The notes: generated from the sequence alone by a model not told the origin. 64,000 nucleotides of DNA from an uncultured Acetatifactor sp. (GCA_910585805.1 CAJUFB010000010.1:1-64000), one strand, 5' to 3'; positions 1 to 8,044 are shown, numbered from the stretch's first letter. Program-made: numbers and translations.

Positions 1-93
1 ACGATATCACAGGCAGCGCTCCTTTTATAGACGCCGATTATTTGCCGCTTACCATAGGAAAACACACCCAGCAGCCCAAAATAAACAACTTTT

Positions 94-807
94 CTATCTC
101 CCATCGCCATTTACCGTGGAAAACGCATCTGCTCTGATCCCATTTTCCCTCCCGATTCCCTGGTTCAGCAGCCGGGACCGCCTTCCTGATCCTGTCGCTC
201 CCTTTTCCGATGCATTCATCGCATTGTCAATGAACCTGACAAGTTCCAGTACACTCCCAAACGGCAGCCTGCTCTCCCCGTCCAGCCATGTCACCTCACC
301 CTGCCAGCTGGAATACTGTCTGTACTGCACACGGATAATGAATGTAGCATCCTCCCCTCTGTGCCCGATCACCTGGTCAAATGTCTCTACCGGCCTGGCC
401 GAATTCCCTCCGGGCGCCTGCCGGCCCTCCGGTATTGCTGTTTCTTCCGGAAACGCCTTATGAGGTGCCGTCATTTCCTCCGGCTCCATCCGTTGGCCCT
501 GGGAAGCCGGCCTTTTCGCTCTCCCCCGGTTTCCGTTGCACCAGCTTTTGTTTTTCCGGGTCTCGTTAAAACTCCGGAATCTGACAGCAGCCTGAGGAAA
601 CTGTATCTCATCATACATCCGATCCATCCTGTCCAGTGCCTCAAATAATGATGAAAACAGAATCATGTGATCTGTGTACTGATGATACAATCTGCCGCAC
701 TGCTTTTCATCATCATAAGAATCAATGCACAAATTTACAATATTAGGGCTATGCAGAATAAGTCTTTCTCCCCGTTTGTCTCTCATCTCCTGAATCGCCG
801 TATACAC
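94..807 (-). CDS. Hypothetical protein, 237 aa, GTG start
   Basis: Soluble protein of unknown function. I see no membrane segment or signal peptide. The N-terminal 80 residues are a compact mixed region, the middle (about 90-140) is basic and low in complexity, and the C-terminus holds a likely small folded module with FIIRVQYRQYSSWQGEV followed by LELVRFIDNAMN. I recall this type of short module from Lachnospiraceae hypothetical proteins but cannot name it. I chose the GTG at 807 because AAGGGGG lies about 9 nt upstream; an ATG at 870 in the same frame has a poorer site. The gene is read from the promoter at 885-913, and one arm of a 27-bp inverted repeat (828-854) lies between that promoter and the start codon. 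Confidence 0.6.
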   Translation of the reverse strand: MYTAIQEMRDKRGERLILHSPNIVNLCIDSYDDEKQCGRLYHQYTDHMILFSSLFEALDRMDRMYDEIQFPQAAVRFRSFNETRKNKSWCNGNRGRAKRPASQGQRMEPEEMTAPHKAFPEETAIPEGRQAPGGNSARPVETFDQVIGHRGEDATFIIRVQYRQYSSWQGEVTWLDGESRLPFGSVLELVRFIDNAMNASEKGATGSGRRSRLLNQGIGRENGIRADAFSTVNGDGR

Positions 808-827
808 GGTAATTATCCCCCTTCTTG

Positions 828-1060
828 TGACGCAAAGGATTATACTTTGTGCCACTCTCCCTCGCAGCATCTTCTTTGGCCCCTATTATACTAGATTTTT
901 ACATGTTTTGCAATATCGACCTTGGCAAAAGACCAGATCCATTTCAGTGTCATAGCAGTCAGTCAGCAGTCAGATTTCCGGTTGACAGTTATTTTTGATA
1001 GATTTTTGAATTTATTATAGAATCTCTTTTTCTTGACACAAAGTATAATCTTTTGCGTCA
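828..1060. repeat. 233-bp unit bounded by 27-bp inverted repeats
   Basis: The left arm is 828-854 and the right arm is 1034-1060 in opposite orientation; 25 of 27 positions match. Each arm is itself a partial dyad (CAAAG...CTTTG). The 179 bp between them carry the promoter at 885-913 and no gene of their own except the 3' end of the toxN reading frame. ToxN similarity stops exactly at the right arm. I see no clear target-site duplication. It could be an invertible promoter segment, a MITE-like insertion or a pair of operators; sequence alone cannot decide. Confidence 0.6.
885..913 (-). promoter_or_regulatory. Sigma-A promoter for the hypothetical gene, inside an inverted-repeat unit
   Basis: On the minus strand a -35 TTGCAA (908-913) is separated by 17 nt from a perfect -10 TATAAT (885-890). 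It points at the hypothetical gene starting at 807. The whole promoter lies between the inverted repeats at 828-854 and 1034-1060, so a flip of that segment would turn the promoter away from the gene. Confidence 0.7.
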
Positions 1061-1238
1061 TTTTAGCTGTTAACGGAATTACATATGACCGATTTTCTTC
1101 ATTTATCAAAATACCTATGTATGGCTTATTTTCATAACCTGCTGATTTATAATACACTTCTGGACATGCCAGATTTAACATTTTAACATAATCTGAATCT
1201 ATGTTTATAAACTTCATATTCCTATCAAGTTTAAACAT
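963..1238 (-). pseudogene. toxN: Truncated ToxN/AbiQ-type endoribonuclease toxin (type III toxin-antitoxin)
   Basis: The frame starts with ATG at 1238 after AGAGGAG. Residues 8-60 resemble the N-terminus of ToxN/AbiQ/CptN RNases: MKFINIDSDYVKML, then ENKPYIGILI, then YVIPLTA. Family members run to about 160-180 residues. This frame ends after 91, and from about residue 60 the sequence is encoded by the inverted-repeat arm at 1034-1060 and the DNA beyond it, with no further ToxN likeness. Upstream lie the tandem repeats and the terminator expected of a ToxI antitoxin RNA. The toxin is therefore probably inactive. The homology is recognised by eye and not confirmed by search. Confidence 0.7.
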
Positions 1239-1253
1239 CGCACAACTCCTCTT

Positions 1254-1290
1254 TGCTAAAAAAATGTGGGAAGTTATGCCAACTTCCCAC
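1254..1290 (-). terminator. Terminator between the ToxI-like RNA and toxN
   Basis: GTGGGAAGTT pairs perfectly with AACTTCCCAC around a 5-nt loop (1266-1290) and is followed on the minus strand by seven T residues. In ToxIN loci this attenuator sets the antitoxin to toxin RNA ratio. Confidence 0.8.
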
Positions 1291-1397
1291 TCGTTAATGT
1301 TCATCTCTTTACGGATTGATTACCGTAGGTTAATGGAGACCCTCTTTAATGTTCATCTCTTTATGGATTGACTACCAAAGGTTAATGGAGACCTTCT
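1266..1397 (-). ncRNA. toxI: ToxI-like antitoxin RNA: two 52-nt tandem repeats plus terminator
   Basis: Two direct repeats with a 52-bp period (1294-1345 and 1346-1397) differ at only a few positions. On the minus strand they precede a perfect 10-bp hairpin and then the toxN start. Type III antitoxins are made of such repeats; the toxin cuts the precursor into repeat-length RNAs that inhibit it. Two repeats is at the low end for the family. No strong promoter is obvious upstream; TTGCCG-16-TAAATA near 1449-1475 is a weak candidate. Confidence 0.7.
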
Positions 1398-1478
1398 CTT
1401 TACTCATACTACCCAAATTGCAAAATATTTGTATCTGCACCTTTTCTATTTAAGCCGATATGCAGTCCCGGCAAAATA

Positions 1479-1503
1479 GTAAGAGGTTCAATCGAACTTC
1501 TTA
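1479..1503. repeat. Imperfect 11-bp hairpin upstream of the ToxI repeats
   Basis: GTAAGAGGTTC is followed by a short loop and an 11-base complement with one G-T pair. No T-run follows, so it is more likely a regulatory or structural element than a terminator. The rest of 1398-1563 is AT-rich and holds no gene that I can see. Confidence 0.4.
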
Positions 1504-1549
1504 CTTATATTATATTCATTTTCTACTAAATATCTACTGGCATTTTATA

Positions 1550-1593
1550 CAAAAAACAGACAAAATCCCCAAAACATATATGTTCTGGGGATT
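1550..1593 (-). terminator. Terminator after rpsI
   Basis: AATCCCCA at 1564-1571 pairs with TGGGGATT at 1586-1593, with further pairing inside the loop. On the minus strand it is followed by a T-rich stretch. It closes the rplM-rpsI transcript. Confidence 0.75.
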
Positions 1594-1608
1594 GAAATAT
1601 TCCACTTG

Positions 1609-2004
1609 TCATCTCTTGGAGAACTGAGGCGCACGTCTTGCAGCCTTCAGACCGTACTTCTTTCTCTCTTTCATACGAGGATCTCTCGTAAGGAAGCCTT
1701 CCTTCTTCAGAAGCGGTCTGTAATCGGAATCAACCTGAAGCAGCGCTCTTGCAATTCCATGCCTGATAGCGCCTGCCTGGCCGGTATAGCCGCCGCCGCG
1801 TACATTCACCAACACATCAAACTTCTCTGTCGTACCGGTCGCCACGAAAGGCTGACGAACGATCACTTTCAAAGTCTCCAACCCGAAATACTCGTCCATG
1901 CTTCTCTTATTGATAACGACATCTCCCTTGCCGGGTGTCAAATATACTCTTGCTACGGATTTCTTTCTTCTGCCAGTACCATAGTATTTCTCTGTCTTAG
2001 CCAT
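1609..2004 (-). CDS. rpsI: Ribosomal protein S9 (uS9)
   Basis: Small-subunit protein whose C-terminal tail reaches the P-site tRNA. The 131-residue frame has the family length, the YYGTGRRKKSVARVYL start and the basic tail ending FSKR. It lies 25 bp after rplM, the usual rplM-rpsI pair, and is closed by a terminator. Confidence 0.97.
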   Translation of the reverse strand: MAKTEKYYGTGRRKKSVARVYLTPGKGDVVINKRSMDEYFGLETLKVIVRQPFVATGTTEKFDVLVNVRGGGYTGQAGAIRHGIARALLQVDSDYRPLLKKEGFLTRDPRMKERKKYGLKAARRAPQFSKR

Positions 2005-2028
2005 GATTTATCTTTATCCTCCTATCCC

Positions 2029-2457
2029 TTAGAATGTCAGTGTCTCAGGCTTCTGAGCTGCGTGATTGTGTTCAGGTCCCGCATATACAAAAAGCTTTCT
2101 GTACATCTGCCTTCCTAAAGGTCCCTTGGGAAGCATTCCCTTAACTGCCAGTTCAATCACCTGTTCAGGCTTCTTGGCCAACTTCTCTTTCAGAGTGGTC
2201 TCTTTCAGGCCTCCCACATAACCGGAATGATGATAATATACCTTCTGGTCAAGCTTCTTTCCGGTTACTTTAACCTTCTCCGCATTGACAATGATCACAT
2301 AGTCGCCAGTGTCCATATGAGGTGTGAAGATCGGTTTGTTCTTTCCTCTCAAAACCTTCGCAACCTCCGAGGCAAGGCGGCCTAAAGTCATGCCTTCAGC
2401 GTCTACTACATACCATTTTCTATCGATGGTAGCTGGACTAGCCATAAATGTATTCAT
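2029..2457 (-). CDS. rplM: Ribosomal protein L13 (uL13)
   Basis: Early-assembly large-subunit protein. The start at 2457 (MNTFMASPATIDRKW) gives 142 residues, the family length, and sits behind GGAGGG; the frame stays open 7 codons upstream. Motifs include GMTLGRLASEVAKVLRGK and KGMLPKGPLGR. It is co-transcribed with rpsI from the promoter at 2641-2669. Confidence 0.97.
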   Translation of the reverse strand: MNTFMASPATIDRKWYVVDAEGMTLGRLASEVAKVLRGKNKPIFTPHMDTGDYVIIVNAEKVKVTGKKLDQKVYYHHSGYVGGLKETTLKEKLAKKPEQVIELAVKGMLPKGPLGRQMYRKLFVYAGPEHNHAAQKPETLTF

Positions 2458-2479
2458 TACGTTCCCTCCGCATTGCATT

Positions 2480-2634
2480 TTTCCCGAGTCAGTTTCAGCA
2501 GACTCATATCTGTTGCGTACCCGCCCTGCTCCGCAGATGTCCGGCTACGTCCCACGGCTTCCCGCAACACTTTTCTCTTCTATTTCAAATGCTTTGTCGG
2601 GGCTTTGACAAAACATTTCGAAACGTTGTCACAC
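2480..2634 (-). promoter_or_regulatory. Structured 5' leader of rplM (possible L13 leader)
   Basis: The transcript from the promoter at 2641-2669 would carry about 175 nt before rplM. It can form an outer stem GTTGCG/CGCAAC enclosing a GC-rich hairpin, then a GAGTC/GACTC hairpin just before the start. Autoregulatory L13 leaders are known in Firmicutes; I have not shown that this matches that family. Confidence 0.4.
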
Positions 2635-2640
2635 TTGATT

Positions 2641-2669
2641 ATTTTACTATAGCAGCTCCGTTGTGTCAA
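2641..2669 (-). promoter_or_regulatory. Promoter of rplM-rpsI
   Basis: Minus-strand TTGACA (2664-2669), a 17-nt spacer and TAAAAT (2641-2646), a near-consensus sigma-A promoter. Confidence 0.8.
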
Positions 2670-2729
2670 TCACTTTTTCCATAAAATTCTTAAAAATCAT
2701 CTTCCTGCAGCCTCAAATGCACTACTGCT

Positions 2730-3476
2730 TCAGGACATAAACTCATACTTTACCAGCGTCAGGCCGTTTGCCGGCGCAGTCGGCCCTGCCGCGCTCCTGT
2801 CCAGGGCGCTCAGCACCTGCAGCATGGATTCCGGCTCCCTCTTTCCCTGGCCCACCTCAATCAGCGTCCCGGCAATGATCCGAACCATGTTATACAGGAA
2901 TCCGCTTCCGCACACTCTGATGACCAGATCGGAATCCTGCTCCTCCACCCACAGGGAGTACAGGGTACGGACAGTGCTCTCCACCTGCGCCCCCGTCTGG
3001 CAGAAGCTTTTGAAATCATGCTCCCCCTCCAGGTAGGCGGACGCCTCCCGCATCCTCCCGACATCGAGAGGTGTATAAATAAAATGAGAATACAATCTCT
3101 TCACCGGCATGGGAAATTCTCCTCTGTAGATCCGGTATTCATAGGTCTTGCGGCTCTCACAGTGCCTTGGATGCCAGTCCGGCAGCACCTCCTCGGACTT
3201 CTGGATCCGGATATCCTCCGGCAGTCTCTGGTTCAGTGCATACGAAATCTTCTTCGCCGGCATACGGTTAACCGTATCAAATACCGCCACATTTCCCAAC
3301 GCATGTACCCCTGAATCCGTGCGGCTTGCGCCGATCACTTTAATTTCCTCCCCCAACAGCTCTGTCAGGCATCGGTTCAGCTCCTCCTCAATGGTGATCC
3401 CATTGTCCTGCAGCTGCCAGCCATGATAATTTGTCCCGTCATATGCAACCGTTATACGGACACGTTTCTTTTCCAT
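2730..3476 (-). CDS. truA: tRNA pseudouridine(38-40) synthase TruA
   Basis: Converts uridines 38-40 of the tRNA anticodon arm to pseudouridine. The frame of 248 residues has the usual length. The catalytic Asp lies in GASRTDSGVHALGNVAVF near residue 52; VAYDGTNYHGWQLQ at the N-terminus and FLYNMVRIIAGTLIEVG near residue 195 are family motifs. It follows ecfT, as in many Firmicutes where ecfA1-ecfA2-ecfT-truA-rplM-rpsI are neighbours. Confidence 0.95.
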   Translation of the reverse strand: MEKKRVRITVAYDGTNYHGWQLQDNGITIEEELNRCLTELLGEEIKVIGASRTDSGVHALGNVAVFDTVNRMPAKKISYALNQRLPEDIRIQKSEEVLPDWHPRHCESRKTYEYRIYRGEFPMPVKRLYSHFIYTPLDVGRMREASAYLEGEHDFKSFCQTGAQVESTVRTLYSLWVEEQDSDLVIRVCGSGFLYNMVRIIAGTLIEVGQGKREPESMLQVLSALDRSAAGPTAPANGLTLVKYEFMS

Positions 3477-3512
3477 TTATTTCAAGCATTCCTCTCATGT
3501 TCTTTCTTTTGC

Positions 3513-3601
3513 CTTATACGCAAAACCGCCGGAATTTACGAATCTGTCCACGGCGGGCAGATGCGGCCGGCGGCCTTTCGTCGTTGTTTACTGCAAATTT
3601 C
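3513..3601. repeat. Dispersed about 88-bp repeat, copy A
   Basis: This stretch in the truA-ecfT gap is about 80 percent identical by eye to the reverse complement of 44811-44898 and more loosely to that of 37385-37500. It contains pairing CCGCC and GGCGG blocks. One frame of each copy reads roughly LYAxPPxFTNxS, but the copies shift frame relative to each other, so I treat it as non-coding. The remaining gap (3602-3729) shows nothing I can name. Confidence 0.55.
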
Positions 3602-3729
3602 AACTGCGTGCAGTAAAAATTTCATGCAGCAGCTGCACACCCACGTAAACCTCCGAAAGCTGACTGCTGCCCACACTCATAAACAAAACAGATCCAAAAG
3701 ATAGCTGCCGCAAAAACTTCCATGTATCT

Positions 3730-4530
3730 TCATCCCAACCTGCCTGCGGTTATGCTGACAACCAGATACAGAAATATGCACAGATACCCCACTCTGTCCT
3801 GCCTCCGGTACACCAGCGGCTTCATCTTCGTCCTGCCGTCCCCGCCCCGGTAACACCTGGCCTCCATCGCCATTGCCAGATCATTGGCCCTGCGGAAAGC
3901 AGAGATAAACAGCGGCACCAGCAGCGGCACCAGCGCTCTGGCCCGTTTGATCAGACTGCCGCTCTCGAAATCCGCTCCCCTGGCGATCTGGGCTTTCATG
4001 ATCTTATCCGTTTCTTCCATTAAAATGGGAATAAACCGCAGCGCAATGGACATGATCATCGCCACCTCATGCACCGGCACATGAAACACCTTCAGCGGCT
4101 TCATCATTTTCTCCATGCCGTCCGTCAGATTATTGGGCGTCGTAGTCAATGTCATGACAGAGGAACCTATGATCAGCAGCGTAAGCCGGATGGCCATGGT
4201 AACAGCTGTCTTTAAGCCCTCGACTGTAATGGTCAATTTCCAAAACGATACAAGCTCCGTGCCCGGTATCAGAAACAGATTAAAGACCACAGTGATCAGC
4301 AGCAAAAACAGGATTGATTTCATCCCCTTTACCATAAATCGAAACGGTACATGAGACAGTCGGATGACAAGCCCCAGAAAACACGCCGCGGCCACATATC
4401 CCCAGAAATTCCGAAAGAAAAACAGCGATATAATATAAAGCAGCGTACCTCCCAGCTTTACCCTGGGATCCATCTTATGTATCAGCGACTCCGTCTGATA
4501 GTATTGTCCTATTGTAATATCTCTCAGCAT
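3730..4530 (-). CDS. ecfT: ECF transporter transmembrane subunit EcfT
   Basis: Membrane scaffold of a group II energy-coupling factor transporter; it couples the EcfA1/EcfA2 ATPases to exchangeable vitamin-binding S components. I start it at 4530 (MLRDITIGQYYQTESLIHKM), behind TAGGGA, giving 266 residues, the usual length. The frame is open further upstream, but that extension runs through a repeat element (4707-4755). Hydrophobic helices are followed by the coupling-helix signatures ARGADF and AMEARCYRGG. No S component is encoded in the window. Confidence 0.93.
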   Translation of the reverse strand: MLRDITIGQYYQTESLIHKMDPRVKLGGTLLYIISLFFFRNFWGYVAAACFLGLVIRLSHVPFRFMVKGMKSILFLLLITVVFNLFLIPGTELVSFWKLTITVEGLKTAVTMAIRLTLLIIGSSVMTLTTTPNNLTDGMEKMMKPLKVFHVPVHEVAMIMSIALRFIPILMEETDKIMKAQIARGADFESGSLIKRARALVPLLVPLFISAFRRANDLAMAMEARCYRGGDGRTKMKPLVYRRQDRVGYLCIFLYLVVSITAGRLG

Positions 4531-4706
4531 ATCATTCCCTACCCAAACCACCGCATCTGCCCTGCCATTTCTTCCTCCGGCAGCCATGCGTATTTCTTTT
4601 TTCTGTAATCCTCCGCCCTTGTCCCGGCCCGGAGCATACCGCTTTTCACATCTCCCCAAATACTCCTGTTTCACCGCAGGAAATACTGCCCTCCACAACA
4701 ACCGCA

Positions 4707-4806
4707 CTGAAATTGTCGCAAAAAACTGCTGCGATCTGTTCAGGAAAAAGCCCGGAAAGACCATAAAATACTATAAACCTGCAGCAGTTGTTTGCAGACA
4801 CTTCCA
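4707..4806. repeat. Dispersed repeat U1 with an extended hairpin, between ecfA2 and ecfT
   Basis: 4707-4755 matches the roughly 50-bp U element also found at 11631-11682, 33898-33950 and, inverted, 48129-48178; the shared core reads CAGGAAAAAGCC. AACTGCTGC (4724-4732) pairs perfectly with GCAGCAGTT (4781-4789). The equivalent stem at 11652-11719 has different bases but still pairs, which supports a conserved RNA or DNA structure. The ecfA2-ecfT gap (4531-4808) is filled mainly by this element. Confidence 0.55.
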
Positions 4807-4808
4807 TA

Positions 4809-5660
4809 TTACCGTCCCAGAACAGCCCTGCTTACAGTCTCCGCCGCCTCCTCTATGGTAGTTGAGGCAGTATCTACATCGAAGCCCCTGCTTTTCAGCT
4901 CATGCAGGATGTACGTCACCTGAGGAGCCGCCAATCCGATCGCCTCCAGCTCCTTATAGTGCGAAAATACCTTCTTCGGCACATCATCATACAGAACCCT
5001 GCCTCTGTTCATGACAACAATTCTGTCCACATATTCCGCCACATCCTCCATACTGTGTGACACCAGTAAGATCGTCATTCCCGTCTCCGTCTGCAGCTGC
5101 TTGATCTGATGCAGGATTTCATCTCTTCCTTTCGGATCCAGCCCTGCAGTGGGTTCATCCAGGATCAGGACTTCCGGCTCCATGGCCAGCACCCCGGCAA
5201 TCGCCACCCTCCGCTTCTGTCCGCCGGAAAGCTCAAAAGGAGACTGGTAGTACAGTTCCATGGGCAGCCCCACCTTCCGAAGCGCCCCGGCAGCCTTCAA
5301 TTCCGCTTCCTTCCTGCTCAGCCCCAGATTTTTCGGTCCAAAGCATACGTCGCTGAGCACATCTATCTCAAACAACTGATACTCGGGATACTGGAACACC
5401 AATCCCACCTTGCTGCGCAGCTTTTTCATACTGAAATCCTTGTCGTAAATGTCTTCGCCGTTAAAATAGATATGTCCCGAAGTTGCTTTCAGCAGACCGT
5501 TCATATGCTGCACCAGAGTAGATTTTCCGGAACCGGTATGCCCTATGATCCCCAGAAACTGCCCGTCCGGGATCTGCAGGCAGACATCATCCAGCGCTCT
5601 TACCTCCAGAGGTGTGTCCCCTCCATACACATAGCTGATATGATCCAAAATAATCGACAT
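4809..5660 (-). CDS. ecfA2: ECF transporter ATPase EcfA2
   Basis: ATP-binding subunit of 283 residues. Walker A GHTGSGKST lies near residue 39, the Q-loop in VFQYPEYQLF, the ABC signature LSGGQKRRVAIAGVLA and Walker B VLILDEPTAGLDP. The C-terminal domain after about residue 220 mediates ATPase dimerisation in this family. Start chosen behind GAGGT. It lies about 75 bp after ecfA1; the two form the heterodimeric motor. Confidence 0.93.
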   Translation of the reverse strand: MSIILDHISYVYGGDTPLEVRALDDVCLQIPDGQFLGIIGHTGSGKSTLVQHMNGLLKATSGHIYFNGEDIYDKDFSMKKLRSKVGLVFQYPEYQLFEIDVLSDVCFGPKNLGLSRKEAELKAAGALRKVGLPMELYYQSPFELSGGQKRRVAIAGVLAMEPEVLILDEPTAGLDPKGRDEILHQIKQLQTETGMTILLVSHSMEDVAEYVDRIVVMNRGRVLYDDVPKKVFSHYKELEAIGLAAPQVTYILHELKSRGFDVDTASTTIEEAAETVSRAVLGR

Positions 5661-5734
5661 ACATTACCTCTTTTTCGTTTTTTCCTTTCGCATCTTCCCC
5701 ATAAGTCTGATACAGCCCGCAGGTTTCGGCCCGT

Positions 5735-6607
5735 TCAGGAAATTCTGCCCTTCCCACCGGCCAGACGGCAAAGCGCATCCGCCAGCTCCTCCGTGGTCAG
5801 GATACCGTCCGGCAGCGCAATTCCTCTCTGCTGCAGCTCATAGGCCAGAAGCGTCACCTGCGGCACATCCAGCCTCAGACTTTTCAGCTTTTCAACCTGT
5901 GAAAAAATCTCCCTGGGCGTTCCTTCCATGGCGATCTTTCCGCTGTCCATGACAAACACTCTGTCGGCATGGACGATCTCTTCCATATAATGGGTGATCA
6001 GTATCACAGTGATCCCTTCTACCTGGTTCAGTCCCCGGACAGCACGGATAACCTCCTTACGCCCCCTGGGGTCCAGCATGGCCGTAGGCTCGTCCAGCAC
6101 GATGCATTTGGGGTGCATGGCCAATACGCCGGCAATGGAAACCCTCTGTTTCTGCCCGCCGGAAAGCTTATTGGGCGAATGCTTGCGATATTCATACATT
6201 CCTACCGCTTTCAGGCTCTCTTCCACCCGCTCCCAGATCTCCCTGGTAGGCACCCCCATGTTTTCAGGTCCGAATCCCACATCCTCTTCCACTACCTGTC
6301 CTATGATCTGGTTGTCCGGATTCTGAAATACCATGCCTGCAGTCTGACGGATATTCCAGACCATGGATTCGTCACCGGTATCCATCCCGTCCACCCACAC
6401 GGTTCCTTCCGCAGGATACAGTATGGCATTGATATGCTTGGCAAGCGTAGATTTTCCGGAACCGTTATGGCCAAGAATCGCGAGAAATTCTCCCGGTTCC
6501 ACATCCAGATCCACCTGATCCACAGCTGTGGTGATCCCCTCCACATTTCCTTCTTCATCCCGCCTGATATATTCGTATGTTAATTTTTCTGTTCTGACAA
6601 TTCCCAT
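5735..6607 (-). CDS. ecfA1: ECF transporter ATPase EcfA1
   Basis: Partner ATPase of 290 residues. Walker A GHNGSGKST near residue 47, MVFQNPDNQI at the Q-loop, LSGGQKQRVSIAGVLAM and CIVLDEPTAMLDP. The order ecfA1-ecfA2-ecfT-truA is the standard Firmicutes module. Start behind AAAGGA. Transcription probably begins at the TATAAT promoter at 6672-6700. Confidence 0.93.
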   Translation of the reverse strand: MGIVRTEKLTYEYIRRDEEGNVEGITTAVDQVDLDVEPGEFLAILGHNGSGKSTLAKHINAILYPAEGTVWVDGMDTGDESMVWNIRQTAGMVFQNPDNQIIGQVVEEDVGFGPENMGVPTREIWERVEESLKAVGMYEYRKHSPNKLSGGQKQRVSIAGVLAMHPKCIVLDEPTAMLDPRGRKEVIRAVRGLNQVEGITVILITHYMEEIVHADRVFVMDSGKIAMEGTPREIFSQVEKLKSLRLDVPQVTLLAYELQQRGIALPDGILTTEELADALCRLAGGKGRIS

Positions 6608-6671
6608 GGAATTCCTTTCTTCCGTTATGATTTTCTCCCTGAGACCTGCGGTCCTCTGCTCACTGACTCAC

Positions 6672-6700
6672 ATTATATTAAATTTTCAGCGCAATTACAA
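6672..6700 (-). promoter_or_regulatory. Promoter of the ecfA1-ecfA2-ecfT-truA unit
   Basis: Minus-strand TTGTAA (6695-6700), 17-nt spacer, TATAAT (6672-6677). It is divergent from the promoter at 6865-6893; the 6701-6864 stretch between them shows only a GTTCAC/GTGAAC long-loop dyad. Confidence 0.75.
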
Positions 6701-6864
6701 CTGTTTTTGCAGAAAGGAGAATGTTTTGTTACCGTTCACAGCAGCAGACGCGCAACACGCTGTCTCGGGTTTGTCACGCAAAAGCGAGTGAACACGCCTG
6801 GCAGCACCGACAATTTCTAAGCATTAACAGCGAAATTGCCTGCCCCCAGCAAATAAAACAGGAA

Positions 6865-6893
6865 TTTACAAAATTCCCTTCTTGTGCTATCCT
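6865..6893 (+). promoter_or_regulatory. Promoter of the M15 peptidase gene
   Basis: TTTACA, 17-nt spacer, TATCCT, about 50 bp before the start codon. Confidence 0.6.
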
Positions 6894-6940
6894 AAACAGA
6901 AGAAGCTGATCATTGCCCTTCCTGTTGAAAGGAGTTTTTC

Positions 6941-7945
6941 ATGGATAGAGATAAAATATTAAAGATGGGGGTCATTCTGGCGGGCATAGTAGTCATCGCC
7001 ACCGGTCTTTCCAAATATCTGCGCAGAGATTCCATGAGTCTGACCGAATATGCCAGGCTTCAGAACATCCCGTTAACGCAGTCACCAGAACCGCTTCTCA
7101 CTGCTGCCCCCTCCCCGGATGCAGATAAAACTTCTCCGGAGCATTCCTCTTCTCCCTTTTCTCCGGATCCAGAGACAGAGAACGACTCCCATTTTGCCGC
7201 AGGGTCACAGACTCCGGATCCAGACAGCTCCCACACCTCCGCGACTCCCCGTCCGGAAACTGTCCTCTCGGCTCCCACTCAGCTCACCGGGGCCTCCCTG
7301 AACGACAGCTCCCAACTGGAACAGCGCGTTACACTGGAAGAAGGCTTTTATTACGAGCCGCTGTCTACTCAGCTGTGCCGCTATATCACCGGCATTTCCT
7401 TTCCGGCTTCCGAAGGCGCTGCAGACGAAAGTGCTCCGGAGATTACCTTCGGGGAGCTTCGCTATGTCCACATTCTGCACTATGATTTTGAAGGAAATCC
7501 CGCAGAAGGGGAACTGATCTGCAACGAATTCATTGCCCAGGACCTGGTGGAAATCTTTTACGAACTCTACCGAAATGAATATCAGCTGGAGAAGGTACTG
7601 CTGATCGATGAATATGACGGTGACGATAACGCCTCAATGGAAGACAACAATACTTCCTGCTTCAATTACCGCCCTGTGGAAGGCAGTACCAGTCTGTCCA
7701 GGCACGCCCTGGGACTGGCGATTGACATTAATCCGCTCTACAACCCCTATATTACCTATGCGAAAACCGGTGAAGAAACGGTGCTGCCGACCTCCGCTGC
7801 AGCTTACGCGGACCGTTCCGTCAATTTTCCATATAAGATCGACGAAAACGACCTTTGTTATAAACTGTTCATACAACACGGCTTTACCTGGGGCGGCAAC
7901 TGGAATAATGTAAAAGACTATCAGCATTTCCAGAAGGCAAAATAG
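6941..7945 (+). CDS. Membrane-anchored M15-family D,D-carboxypeptidase/endolysin-like peptidase
   Basis: Predicted zinc peptidase acting on peptidoglycan stem peptides outside the membrane. Residues 8-25 form one membrane helix. Residues 35-115 are a Pro/Ser/Thr-rich wall-spanning linker. The catalytic region starts near 165; SRHALGLAIDINP (about 250-262) carries the H-x6-D zinc ligands and DYQHFQ near the end carries the last His, as in the Peptidase_M15_4 group. Start behind AAAGGAG. It stands alone on the plus strand between rplQ and ecfA1, where ribosomal genes normally run uninterrupted into the ECF module. Confidence 0.85.
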   Translation: MDRDKILKMGVILAGIVVIATGLSKYLRRDSMSLTEYARLQNIPLTQSPEPLLTAAPSPDADKTSPEHSSSPFSPDPETENDSHFAAGSQTPDPDSSHTSATPRPETVLSAPTQLTGASLNDSSQLEQRVTLEEGFYYEPLSTQLCRYITGISFPASEGAADESAPEITFGELRYVHILHYDFEGNPAEGELICNEFIAQDLVEIFYELYRNEYQLEKVLLIDEYDGDDNASMEDNNTSCFNYRPVEGSTSLSRHALGLAIDINPLYNPYITYAKTGEETVLPTSAAAYADRSVNFPYKIDENDLCYKLFIQHGFTWGGNWNNVKDYQHFQKAK

Positions 7946-8016
7946 CCGACCTGTCATCACTCCGACACGAACAATGAACCAACCCGCAGCAGGCGGTATC
8001 AGACACATGGAAGAAA

Positions 8017-8044
8017 GGGAGCCAATACTCTCGCATTGACTCCC
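8017..8044. terminator. Hairpin between convergent M15 gene and rplQ
   Basis: GGGAGCCAAT pairs with ATTGACTCCC with one mismatch. It sits midway between two convergent stop codons and probably serves both strands, although neither side has a strong T-run. Confidence 0.5.

Noticed and set aside
1294..1397. Short CRISPR-like array
   Set aside because: Units are contiguous 52-bp repeats with no spacers, followed by a terminator and a toxin frame; a type III antitoxin explains them.
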